Assembly (NCBI GenBank): GCA_018055865.1
Contig: JAGPGR010000090.1
Span: 1-7,232 of the forward strand
Direction: 5' to 3'
Source of the DNA: Paludibacteraceae bacterium
GTDB lineage: Bacteria; Bacteroidota; Bacteroidia; Bacteroidales; Paludibacteraceae
DNA: 7,232 bases
Shown here: positions 1 to 6,698 of the stretch, piece by piece
How positions within the stretch are numbered: the first letter of the stretch is position 1
Layout: each line of letters opens with the position of its first letter
Notes under the pieces: generated by a model
What the model was told of the DNA's origin: nothing
Seen by the model: the letters and a program-made list of their open reading frames with translations, nothing else
Database searches by the model: none
Made by a program: the position numbers and the translations under genes

Positions 1-355
1 TTACCCAACCATAAATAACGCCAGTTGCGGTTGTCTTAGGTGTTCCGACTACAGATGCTCCACCAGCTACCAAAGTAGCGGTTTCATCGGTGTACATGTC
101 TGCTCCGATACCGATCTGGCTACCAACGTTCAATGCCAGGTATTCTAATGAGAACTGAGATTCGGTAATGGTGGCCTTTAATTCTGCTGTGTGATAGAAA
201 ATATATTGTAGACCGTTACCTTGACCAGCTCTTACGTCCGTATTTGACAGTGTGGTTTCAATAGACGAATCCAACATTGTCTTTCCAACAAAAAGTAACT
301 GGTCGTCCTGTGTGTATCCACGAACATCAGCTACCGAAACTAAAAATTTCTTCAT
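1..355 (-). CDS. Putative phage tail tube or other virion structural protein, C-terminus cut by window edge
   Basis: My own translation from ATG at 355 gives 118 open codons reaching the left edge with no stop, so the C-terminus is missing. The start has a textbook Shine-Dalgarno AAGGAG (366-361) with a 5-nt spacer. The protein starts MKKFLVSVADVRGYTQDD and has a motif-like stretch around residues 38-79 (NTDVRAGQGNGLQ, then FSLEYLALNVGSQIG). It is rich in Thr, Gly, Val and Ala with no signal peptide or membrane segment, as expected of a beta-rich virion protein. It follows the neck genes and has the strongest ribosome binding site on this side of the window, which fits an abundant protein such as the tail tube. 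That function is inferred from position and composition. Another tail or baseplate structural role is possible. I am confident it is a real gene but only moderately sure of the product. Confidence 0.6.
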   Translation of the reverse strand, partial: MKKFLVSVADVRGYTQDDQLLFVGKTMLDSSIETTLSNTDVRAGQGNGLQYIFYHTAELKATITESQFSLEYLALNVGSQIGIGADMYTDETATLVAGGASVVGTPKTTATGVIYGWV

Positions 356-379
356 GTTTTCTCCTTGTTTTGTTTATTT

Positions 380-1198
380 TTATTCGGGTCTTTCGTTTGC
401 AACTTTTTTCTGCAATGCGTCAAGATCCATTTTGGCGTTCTTATGCTTGTCTTCTTCATGAAGATCCGCAAGCCAGTGCTTTGGCATTTCGCCATCCTTC
501 ATTTTCATTTGTCCTGTCACGACACCTTCTAAGTAAATTTCGTAATGCATCGCATGATCCGCTCGCTCAAGAATTTTACTGAATTTTCGGATCGTGATTT
601 CGTGCAAATATTCAAAAGAAAGACCAGTCTTAATGACAACTGCCACAAGCTGATCTTCTAAAGAGCAAATTTTATTTTGATTTTGACGCCGTTTATATTC
701 TTCGGCTTTAGCCATTTCATCCCGAACTTCTTTTGAAATTGTTTCATCAATCATTTCAATTTGATTCTGCTCGCAGATAATCGCCTTAATTTCATCAAAA
801 TCGGCTCCGTCTATCGTATTACCTTTAACAACAAGCCCTTTGCAGTTTGTTAAGAATTGAACATCTTCAGATTCGGTTAATTCAGAAATGCTTTGGTTCC
901 CCTCATCATCAACCGTTTTTACCATCAGCGTGGTTCTTAAAAGCTGGTCGAGTGCTAAAAAATAAAGCGGATTTTCTTTTCCGACGTGCAACAAATATTC
1001 AAGATAAGTCATCGAAATAACTTCAATATCGGGAACGCTATTCTTATCGAGTAGCAAACAAACAACCGATTCATGGAACCGGACGTAATCAATCATCTTG
1101 ACAGGTTTAATCAAAAAGTTTTTATACGGGACAGGATGATCGAAAATCATATATTTTTCTGCATCCATCAGGCGATATTTACCGACATCGTTAAGCAT
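380..1198 (-). CDS. Conserved-looking phage protein of unknown role between neck and tail genes
   Basis: The 272-residue product is cytoplasmic in character, with no signal peptide or membrane helix. Residues 26-95 are hydrophobic and mixed (NFLIKPVKMIDYVRF, then LEYLLHVGKENPLYFLALDQLL). Residues 150-172 are charged and helical. The C-terminal part contains CSLEDQLVAVV (178-188), an Arg/Lys-rich helix with ILERADHAMHYEIY (209-222) and PKHWLADLHEED (239-250). The gene overlaps the upstream gene by 31 nt if it starts at ATG 1198, where AAAGG is only 3 nt from the ATG. A second in-frame ATG at 1168 (residue 11) makes a TGATG stop/start overlap and would give 262 residues. I cannot decide between them. 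Its place just before the putative tail tube gene suggests a tail assembly or chaperone-like function, but no diagnostic motif supports this. Confidence 0.75.
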   Translation of the reverse strand: MLNDVGKYRLMDAEKYMIFDHPVPYKNFLIKPVKMIDYVRFHESVVCLLLDKNSVPDIEVISMTYLEYLLHVGKENPLYFLALDQLLRTTLMVKTVDDEGNQSISELTESEDVQFLTNCKGLVVKGNTIDGADFDEIKAIICEQNQIEMIDETISKEVRDEMAKAEEYKRRQNQNKICSLEDQLVAVVIKTGLSFEYLHEITIRKFSKILERADHAMHYEIYLEGVVTGQMKMKDGEMPKHWLADLHEEDKHKNAKMDLDALQKKVANERPE

Positions 1199-1704
1199 TT
1201 GCCTTTATAGGGAGTTGTCCCAATGGCAGCTATTTTGTCATACCGACTTCTATTTGCATTGAAAAATAAATTTCCGACACCACCGATGTCTTTTCCATTT
1301 AAACTTTTGAGTAAAGTCTGCACAATCGTATCGATTTTTGTCTGTTTGTTAATCATTGTGTTTGTTTTGTGATGCGAATAGATTTCGAAATTAATAGAAG
1401 CTAGACCGTTTGTGTAGTTTTCAGGCATGATAATCAGCGGGTAAATGCGGATCAATGTCATCACTTCCGTAACAACATCTTCCATACCTTGATCTAAGAA
1501 GACCCTGAAATTAACCGGGTCAGCACTTCCGTCGTAGATTAAAGCCGTTTTTTCAGATTTCGTAAGATCGACTTCCTTGTAAGGATTATTCGTGTTGTAT
1601 TTTAGAATTTTCCAAAGAAGTTCGGCATCTGGAGAAGCCAGTAGATGTTTGAGAATGCTGTATGAGAATTGAGGATAATCATCAAATGTTGCGTATTGTT
1701 GCAT
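1168..1704 (-). CDS. Putative tail completion / head-tail joining protein
   Basis: The 178-residue product starting MQQYATFDDY has a helical N-terminal part (LLKHLL-like helix at 17-35), a central hydrophobic stretch (VVTEVMTLIRIYPLIIMP, 77-94), then an alternating beta segment (ASINFEIYSHHKTNTM, 102-117), an amphipathic helix (IDTIVQTLLKSLN) and GGVGNLFFN (141-149). The helix/beta/helix/beta layout and length resemble tail-terminator or tail-completion proteins, but this is shape-based inference. I prefer ATG at 1704, two bases after the TAA of the upstream stopper-like gene. A GTG at 1713 would add three residues and overlap that gene but has no suitable Shine-Dalgarno site. No strong site precedes 1704 either, so translation probably depends on coupling. 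The stop overlaps the start region of the next gene. Confidence 0.7.
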   Translation of the reverse strand: MQQYATFDDYPQFSYSILKHLLASPDAELLWKILKYNTNNPYKEVDLTKSEKTALIYDGSADPVNFRVFLDQGMEDVVTEVMTLIRIYPLIIMPENYTNGLASINFEIYSHHKTNTMINKQTKIDTIVQTLLKSLNGKDIGGVGNLFFNANRSRYDKIAAIGTTPYKGKCLTMSVNIA

Positions 1705-1706
1705 AA

Positions 1707-2984
1707 TTACCACGCCCCATTCAAGTCAACAGTGAAATCATAAGTATGAATACCACTGGTGCAACGAATTATTAACGGTGAAACATAGTACGCCTGATTA
1801 TTTCGAATCATGAATGAATTGCCATCAATAACTGTAAACGAATAGTTGATAGCCGGAACGGAGCCAGTTTTTTCGAACGTGAACACTTCAGCAGTTTCAA
1901 TATCGTTCTGATAAAGTTTTACCGCAATGGTTCTAGCGTCACCCTCGTTTAATCCGCTCAGGTTCGGTGTTACTTGAATATCAAAGACATCCGCTTTTAC
2001 GTCGGATACCGTAACAACAATCGAATCAACTGCGTCGCTATTAACTCCCAACATACAGGTAATCGTTGCAGAACCAATTGTGCACAATTCAATATTCCCA
2101 TCTTCATCAATTGTCACGACGTTCGCATTGCTTGAACTCCACATGAGCGGAGCGTCAACAATCACGCCGTTCTTTTTAACAATTGCGTCAAGCTGTTTTT
2201 GAACGCCGACAACATCGGTAAAGTCAGGATCATCAATCTCTAACGTAAACCCATCCAAGAATCGGTTTGCAATTCCGTTCTCTAAATCGTCAATGTCAGG
2301 ATAAACAAATCCGCCCCCAATCGTGAATTCAATCACTGATGGAGAATCATCATTCTCAGTTTCGGAATTTAGATAGTTCTTCACCCCGTCTCCAAAAACT
2401 CGAAAAGCTTTTCTGTTGCCTTTTGTTCCGAATAAAAATCGTTGATTAGATTCAATTTTGTTTGTATTGGCATTCCGTTGACAAAATAACCCCGTAAACC
2501 CTGAAATAGTCGTTAATTTATCACCATTATAGTCGTTAGACTGTTTGATGGTTTCTATTAACGCACAAGGTTCAGATAGAATATCGCCGTTTTCATCAAT
2601 CCATCGCAACATATTGTTGCAACGCTTGACCGTACAGCTATTTCCCACTGACTCGTAGGTGTTTGTATTCGTGGCAATCCAATAATTATTTTTCCATTTA
2701 AACAACTTACCTACATAAACCGGATCGACATCATTTGAAAAAATGAAATTTTTATAATCATCTCCCAATTTAGCTCCAGTTGATGGATTTGTAATGACCG
2801 CATCAACTCGCCCTGTCATATAAGCAAAATCTTTTTTGCCGTAAGTTTGTTCGTATTGGATATCATCAAACACATTCGGGGCAGTTTCTACCCATGTATC
2901 GAATGAATTTGAATATTGATTCCGCAGTTCGGTCTTTGGCGGCACGTACTCAAACCATGAATCTGCGTATTGTTTATAATCCAT
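1707..2984 (-). CDS. Putative head-closure (stopper) protein with C-terminal Ig-like domains
   Basis: The 425-residue product appears to have three parts. Residues 1-240 form a globular virion-type region: a Trp/Tyr-rich N-terminus, MTGRVDAVI (56-64), LFKWKNNYWIA (94-104), CTVKRCNNMLRWID (117-130) and QRFLFGTKG (181-189). Residues ~245-328 look like a bacterial Ig-like fold of the Big_2 type, with the pattern LMWSSSNANVVTIDEDG then IGSATITC and a closing VVTV strand. Residues ~331-425 look like a second all-beta domain. The start ATG shares its A with the TAA of the upstream gene (TAATG), indicating translational coupling. Position after two small neck genes and before the putative completion gene suggests a stopper at the head-tail joint. 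The Ig-like parts would then project around the neck and may bind host surfaces or glycans. The Ig-like call is fairly secure. The stopper call is inference, and a collar or minor tail protein is the alternative. Confidence 0.75.
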   Translation of the reverse strand: MDYKQYADSWFEYVPPKTELRNQYSNSFDTWVETAPNVFDDIQYEQTYGKKDFAYMTGRVDAVITNPSTGAKLGDDYKNFIFSNDVDPVYVGKLFKWKNNYWIATNTNTYESVGNSCTVKRCNNMLRWIDENGDILSEPCALIETIKQSNDYNGDKLTTISGFTGLFCQRNANTNKIESNQRFLFGTKGNRKAFRVFGDGVKNYLNSETENDDSPSVIEFTIGGGFVYPDIDDLENGIANRFLDGFTLEIDDPDFTDVVGVQKQLDAIVKKNGVIVDAPLMWSSSNANVVTIDEDGNIELCTIGSATITCMLGVNSDAVDSIVVTVSDVKADVFDIQVTPNLSGLNEGDARTIAVKLYQNDIETAEVFTFEKTGSVPAINYSFTVIDGNSFMIRNNQAYYVSPLIIRCTSGIHTYDFTVDLNGAW

Positions 2985-3298
2985 TAAAGATCGCTCGCCT
3001 TACGGCACAGGTTGAAACATCGAATCGCAACGCTTTTTACGGTTGCATGGCTTCGATTTTGCTCCTGCTGTAATCCCGCAAGTAAATTTAAGACTTGTTC
3101 ACAATAGCTATTCGTGCCATAGTTTGCTATTGAGCCTTTAATTTCTATTAGAAGACAATCTAAATTCTTTTCAAAGTTCTTGAGAGCTGTTTTTTCATCG
3201 AAAATAACAATGCCTTTTGTATCAATTCCTTCAAAAATCGGTAATAACTTCCAGCAACGGTCACTCAGTCCGACGTAATACTCTTTTGTCTGACTCAT
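2984..3298 (-). CDS. Small unknown protein of the neck module
   Basis: The 104-residue product begins MSQTKEYYVGLSDRCWKLLP and is mostly helical after residue 32, with an LLIEIKGSI segment at 49-57, a helix QVLNLLAGLQQEQ (68-80) and a basic Cys-containing C-terminus (SVAIRCFNLCRKA). The three cysteines at 15, 48 and 66 plus 94 and 98 show no metal-binding spacing I can recognise. Both ends are coupled: the start overlaps the previous stop in an ATGA, with GGTGA as a weak Shine-Dalgarno 4 nt upstream, and the stop overlaps the next start in a TAATG. Sitting inside a tightly coupled series of connector genes, it is likely a minor neck component or assembly factor. I do not recognise a named family and give no function. 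Confidence 0.7.
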   Translation of the reverse strand: MSQTKEYYVGLSDRCWKLLPIFEGIDTKGIVIFDEKTALKNFEKNLDCLLIEIKGSIANYGTNSYCEQVLNLLAGLQQEQNRSHATVKSVAIRCFNLCRKASDL

Positions 3299-3735
3299 TT
3301 CGTCACCGATCCGATATAATCCGAAAAGCTGTAGTCAGAAATCTTTCTGCTCAAGTCTTCAAGCTTCTGAGAAATAAGCAATCGTTCAGCCGAAATCATC
3401 GCTGGTTCGTTCACTCGCTTGGCAGAATTCTTATCCTGAATCATCGAATTAAGCTTTAAAGTTGTATTTAAGTCTCTTTCTAGCCATTTAATGACTAAAC
3501 AATCGGATAAAATGTCGATTTCATTGCCATCAAGTGTATCATTGAACTGCTTCAAGTCCTCATCTCGATTAAAAAGATCCTTTCGGCATTTGTTGAATAA
3601 TGGAAGTCCGTTCAAGAGCAAACCTTCCATTCTTAAAATCCATTTTTCTTCGTCCTCAACCCTCAATTTGTCCATCTTGTAGTCTTGAAATTTAATGGTC
3701 GAGGCACTGATAACGTCAGAATATAAGGTGCTCAT
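3295..3735 (-). CDS. Putative head-tail adaptor (connector) protein
   Basis: The 146-residue product is predicted almost entirely helical: residues 24-50 (VEDEEKWILRMEG onward), 55-68, 73-100 (ILSDCLVIKWLERDLNT) and a C-terminal helix around 118-135 (ISQKLEDLSRKIS). An all-helical protein of 100-150 residues located downstream of the capsid gene and upstream of a stopper-like gene is typical of the ring adaptors that bind the portal (the SPP1 gp15 and HK97 gp6 type). No residue motif proves this. The start ATG has a moderate Shine-Dalgarno AGGTGA (3747-3742) with a 6-nt spacer, 10 bases after the stop of the 211-residue gene. The end overlaps the next gene by four bases. An alternative is another unnamed neck protein. 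Confidence 0.7.
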   Translation of the reverse strand: MSTLYSDVISASTIKFQDYKMDKLRVEDEEKWILRMEGLLLNGLPLFNKCRKDLFNRDEDLKQFNDTLDGNEIDILSDCLVIKWLERDLNTTLKLNSMIQDKNSAKRVNEPAMISAERLLISQKLEDLSRKISDYSFSDYIGSVTK

Positions 3736-3745
3736 TTGACTTCAC

Positions 3746-4381
3746 CTACTCTTTTGCTATTTCTTTTGATTTTTTACGTGTCTTAACGATATCGTAAATG
3801 TCTTTATTTGTTTTTTCAGCAACCGCATTAGTGATGTTTGCATCAATATCTTCCCCGTCAACCAGCTTGTCGGCCAGCATTTCGGAAAAAATCAATTGTT
3901 GTGCGGGCATCATTTTTTCGAATATGCGTAAAAATTTATCTCGTTGTTCGGTAAATAGAGATTCGAACTGTTCTTTTGAAACAATCTGTTCATATGCTTT
4001 TTTAAGTCGCTGTTTCTCGATGGCTGTTTCATCACAGATGTAGTAATTCCCATTCACTGTGAATGATTTATTATTTCGAATAACGTCTTTTAGATCGCCA
4101 TAAGGAATCATTTGATCGTCACCAAAATCCTTAAACTTGTATACTTCTCCGTTACCATGTCCTTTTGTGGATAAATTCAATACGCCCCTGGTTAACGAAA
4201 CGACTAAGATATCACGATCAGGGTCGGCAAGGTTCTCCTGAACTTGTGGGGTCGAGGTTGCATTCTTCATGAGAAGGGCAATCTGATTTTTCAGTTCCTC
4301 AATTTCACTTTTATATTTATCGTCAGCCGTAATTTCAATAACGGGTTCGTCTGCTTTTGCTGTCTTTTTTACTACTGCCAT
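3746..4381 (-). CDS. Phage structural-module protein of unknown function, first gene after the capsid gene
   Basis: The 211-residue product has a Lys/Ala-rich N-terminus (MAVVKKTAKADEP), a short coiled-coil-like helix at about 21-40 (KYKSEIEELKNQIALLM), a compact beta-rich core at 55-117 (DRDILVVSLTRGVLNLSTKG, then YKFKDFGDD and NGNYYICDE) and a long charged helical tail at 118-211 ending in basic residues (TRKKSKEIAKE). The core pattern looks like a conserved domain I associate with phage structural gene clusters, but I cannot name it. The start has AAAAGGAG (4398-4391) with a 9-nt spacer. The gene sits just past a hairpin following the capsid gene, so it may be transcribed at a reduced level. 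A role in neck assembly or DNA-end/portal binding is possible but only suggested by position. Confidence 0.75.
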   Translation of the reverse strand: MAVVKKTAKADEPVIEITADDKYKSEIEELKNQIALLMKNATSTPQVQENLADPDRDILVVSLTRGVLNLSTKGHGNGEVYKFKDFGDDQMIPYGDLKDVIRNNKSFTVNGNYYICDETAIEKQRLKKAYEQIVSKEQFESLFTEQRDKFLRIFEKMMPAQQLIFSEMLADKLVDGEDIDANITNAVAEKTNKDIYDIVKTRKKSKEIAKE

Positions 4382-4420
4382 TTATGTTTTCTCCTTTTAT
4401 TCCGATTATTCGTATAATAA

Positions 4421-4439
4421 GGAGGGGATCAACCCCTCC
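4421..4439 (-). terminator. GC-rich hairpin after the major capsid gene, possible partial terminator
   Basis: A perfect 7-bp stem (GGAGGGG at 4421-4427 with CCCCTCC at 4433-4439) closes a 5-base loop. In the transcribed (minus) direction it lies 10 bases past the capsid stop codon and is followed by TTATTATACG, an incomplete T-run. The stem is short and the T-tract is interrupted by A, so it looks like a leaky terminator, an RNA-end stabiliser for the capsid message, or both. On the plus strand no T-run follows, so it is unlikely to act in that direction. Confidence 0.5.
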
Positions 4440-4449
4440 ATCAAGTCAA

Positions 4450-5517
4450 TTAAGCCAGTTTAATCATTCCGCCGATACCGCCAGTGATTACACCAACACC
4501 CCAAGCTAAACGAAGATTTCCGGTTGTCATTAAGTTTGCTGTGTCGAATGTTCCGCCTACATCAGCAAGCATAGAGCCTTCCATACAAACTTTAACTAAT
4601 TTGTCAGAACCAGAAGGAGCGATTACATAGATTTCGTCATCAGCAATTTTGGTTGCAAATTCAGTTGTGTAATCAGCGATTTGTTCTAATTCAACACAAG
4701 CAAAACCGTTAAAATCACGTAAATGACCCAGTTTCACATAGTCAGTACCTAAATCCATACGATAATTCGCATTAGTAGGAAGGATTTTGCTTAACGCCAG
4801 AGTTGTTCCTAAGAAAATAGGTTTAGTGGATGTCCACGCCTGAATTTTCTGAGCCAACTGGATTGCAGAATCTTGAGTATAACCGGATACTTTTAAAGCA
4901 GAATCGCCAGATGTTGCTAAAGCGTTCATTGCGGTTGAGAAAGTATCGTAAATATCATAAGAAAGAGCTGCATTCAAAGAAAGAGCTGCTTTTGAGATAT
5001 ATTCAGCTAAAGTTTGAGTACCAACTAAAATTTCGTACAGAGAAACACCAACTGTGATGGTGTTAAATTCAGGTACGATTGTTTTGGTGGTTTTGTATTG
5101 TCTTTCGATATCGTAAGATCTCTGTGAACGAGCACCTTTAGTTACGACGAATAAATCACGAGGACTGATGTTGAAAGAGAAAGAATCTCCAAACGCCCCA
5201 TTTTTAAATTCAGCGATTGCCCCGAAAGATTTCATGGCTGCATTAACAACCAATGGTTGAACAACCATAGAAAGAACAGCAAAAGCTGCTTCTTGTACTT
5301 GTCGGAAATTTGTATACATTGCCATATCAGGAACGGCATCCATTTTCATACCAGAAATCAGTTCAACTTCTTTAGCGAACATTCTCAGCATGTCTTCATG
5401 CATAACTGGCTGTACGGTTCCTTTTGCATAGTGATCCATATATTCTGCCGATTTCGCATAGAACAATTCACGTTCTACATTGCCTTTTGTAAAATTAATT
5501 ACTGCATTAGTTAACAT
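4450..5517 (-). CDS. Major capsid protein, HK97-fold type
   Basis: The 355-residue product forms the icosahedral shell. It shows the layout of HK97-fold capsid proteins: an N-terminal helical arm (1-50), a stretch at about 100-150 with Phe/Ser-rich beta strands that fits the extended loop (FGDSFSFNISPRDLFVV), a long central helix at about 157-198 (EILVGTQTLAEYISKAALS onward) fitting the spine helix, an A-domain-like region at 225-300 (KPIFLGTTLALSKILP, then DDEIYVIAPSG) and a C-terminal beta/Gly-rich segment ending GGIGGMIKLA. It is shorter than HK97-type precursors with a built-in delta domain, in line with a separate scaffold encoded upstream. The start ATG at 5517 follows AAAGGAG (5534-5528) with a 10-nt spacer. 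It lies 23 bases after the putative decoration gene and before a hairpin, as expected for the most abundant virion protein. The assignment rests on fold pattern and gene order. Confidence 0.88.
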   Translation of the reverse strand: MLTNAVINFTKGNVERELFYAKSAEYMDHYAKGTVQPVMHEDMLRMFAKEVELISGMKMDAVPDMAMYTNFRQVQEAAFAVLSMVVQPLVVNAAMKSFGAIAEFKNGAFGDSFSFNISPRDLFVVTKGARSQRSYDIERQYKTTKTIVPEFNTITVGVSLYEILVGTQTLAEYISKAALSLNAALSYDIYDTFSTAMNALATSGDSALKVSGYTQDSAIQLAQKIQAWTSTKPIFLGTTLALSKILPTNANYRMDLGTDYVKLGHLRDFNGFACVELEQIADYTTEFATKIADDEIYVIAPSGSDKLVKVCMEGSMLADVGGTFDTANLMTTGNLRLAWGVGVITGGIGGMIKLA

Positions 5518-5527
5518 ATTTTATTTT

Positions 5528-5534
5528 CTCCTTT
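5528..5534 (-). promoter_or_regulatory. Ribosome binding site of the major capsid gene
   Basis: AAAGGAG on the minus strand sits 10 nt before the ATG at 5517 and fixes that start. Closely similar AAGGAG sites precede the decoration gene (6107-6102), the 211-residue gene (4398-4391) and the putative tail gene (366-361), each followed by an A-rich spacer, so the genes expected to be highly expressed share a near-identical leader. Confidence 0.75.
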
Positions 5535-5540
5535 ATTTTC

Positions 5541-6092
5541 TTACGCTACTGCAACACATTCAAGAATGAATGCTTTGACTCGCTGTGAACCGATAGTGCC
5601 CTGTGGAATTGAGAAGTAGGATTCTGCTTCTAATTTGAAACTAACGCCAGCAACAGCGGCGGCTGCCCATGTTAATTTCATAGTGTCTGCGGTAGCTACT
5701 ACGAATGTGTTTGTGGATTGAGTTCCACCTAAAGCTTCGGCGGTCACTTTGATTTTGTCACCAACGGAAATTCGATGACCATTGAATACGGCTCCAGCAA
5801 CATTTGTAAATGCTTGAGGATTCAAATCACCAATTTTATATTGATTGCCATCTGCTCCAACGGTTACGTTGCTTTCAGCGGTGTAAGCCATATACAGATT
5901 TTTAAGTCCTGCTGATGCGGCTGGAGCTGCGATAGTATAAACCTGAGATTTATCTGCATCGGTTGAAAGTGTGCTTTTCTGGAAAACAAAACCATTATCT
6001 ACATCTGCTGTAGTGTGAATAAAAGTTTTTACCTTAGATCGGTCGTCCATCGCTGAGATAGACAGTGGGGACATTACTGCTTTATTTGCCAT
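5541..6092 (-). CDS. Putative capsid decoration (head-stabilising) protein
   Basis: The 183-residue product has a start MANKAVMSPLSISAMDDRSK, is rich in Ala, Thr, Val and Gly, lacks membrane segments and alternates polar and hydrophobic residues as beta structure does: TFIHTT (23-28), SQVYTIAAP (49-57), GHRISVGDKIKVTAEAL (105-121), TFVVATADTMKLTW (129-142) and RVKAFILECVAV (171-182). A gene of this size between the protease-scaffold gene and the major capsid gene is the usual place of a gpD-like decoration protein, which would bind the shell at symmetry axes after expansion. The ATG at 6092 has AAGGAG (6107-6102) with a 9-nt spacer, consistent with a high-copy product. No Ig repeat is seen. 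A head fibre or an auxiliary assembly protein is the alternative. Confidence 0.7.
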   Translation of the reverse strand: MANKAVMSPLSISAMDDRSKVKTFIHTTADVDNGFVFQKSTLSTDADKSQVYTIAAPAASAGLKNLYMAYTAESNVTVGADGNQYKIGDLNPQAFTNVAGAVFNGHRISVGDKIKVTAEALGGTQSTNTFVVATADTMKLTWAAAAVAGVSFKLEAESYFSIPQGTIGSQRVKAFILECVAVA

Positions 6093-6113
6093 TTTTTATT
6101 TCTCCTTTTTCTG

Positions 6114-6698
6114 TTACCAGGTCAATTCATAGCCTGATTTTTTATTTGTGATTTCTTGTTCGGTTAAAATTCCCATTTTGTTTTCAGTGAATTCTGCTTC
6201 GGTTGTTTCAACGATAATGTCTGCTACGAATGCTTTAATTTCGTTACAGAATGCATTAGTGTCTTCCGGCTTCACTGTTTTTGCTCGTTCTTTGAAATCA
6301 GCAACTTGCTCTTTAGTGAGTTTTGCTTCGAATTTCATCAAAACTTGTTCAATCGCAAATGTCTTTTCAGACTCCGCTGCTTCAGCAAATTTCGATTCGA
6401 ATTCAGAACATTTAACTTCCAGTGCTTCTTTTGCGCATTTGAGTTCCGCAAATTCTTTTTCTAAGTCCTCAAATTTTTTCTGATAATCGACAGGTTCTTC
6501 AACCGCCATATCTTGTTTGCAACCCATATCGGCTTCGTCTTTAGGATCTTCTTTGGCTTCTTCAGCCGTTTCTTCTTCCTTAGTTTCGCCTCCGGCAGGT
6601 GGAGCTTCCATCGCTACGCCATCTTCGGGAATAGCCATTTCAGCTTCTTTTTCAGCTTCTACTGGCGCTTCGAAGATTTCTTTTTCTTTCGATTTCAT
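6114..6698 (-). CDS. Possible in-frame internal gene for a free scaffold protein
   Basis: Within the protease-scaffold gene an ATG at 6698 follows AAGGAGG with a 5-nt spacer, in frame, and would make a 194-residue protein beginning MKSKEKEIFEAPVEAEKEA. This would contain the acidic linker, the coiled coil and the helical C-terminus but none of the protease residues. Nested scaffold genes inside protease genes are well known (phage lambda Nu3 inside C), and many scaffold molecules per protease are needed. The strength of the site is direct sequence evidence; that ribosomes use it is inference. The site also encodes Glu-Lys-Glu-Asp-Glu, so chance in a purine-rich acidic segment is the main alternative. 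Confidence 0.55.
   Translation of the reverse strand: MKSKEKEIFEAPVEAEKEAEMAIPEDGVAMEAPPAGGETKEEETAEEAKEDPKDEADMGCKQDMAVEEPVDYQKKFEDLEKEFAELKCAKEALEVKCSEFESKFAEAAESEKTFAIEQVLMKFEAKLTKEQVADFKERAKTVKPEDTNAFCNEIKAFVADIIVETTEAEFTENKMGILTEQEITNKKSGYELTW

Noticed and set aside
404..409. Run of six A on the minus strand near the end of the 272-residue gene, as a possible frameshift site before the tail gene
   Set aside because: The run is in frame as AAA AAA and does not make a proper X XXY YYZ heptamer in the zero frame. The -1 extension is only about two dozen codons and contributes nothing domain-like.
252..582. Two plus-strand frames across the tail gene and the 272-residue gene
   Set aside because: They run antisense over two well-supported genes and their intergenic Shine-Dalgarno. 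The products look like shadow translations and no operon context exists on the plus strand.
1711..1713. GTG at 1713 as the start of the 178-residue gene
   Set aside because: It has no usable Shine-Dalgarno and lies inside the previous gene, whereas an ATG follows that gene's stop codon by two bases.
4413..4418. TATAAT on the plus strand as a promoter -10
   Set aside because: No -35-like element lies at the right distance, and it would drive transcription antisense to the capsid gene. It is likely a by-product of the AT-rich spacer beside the hairpin.
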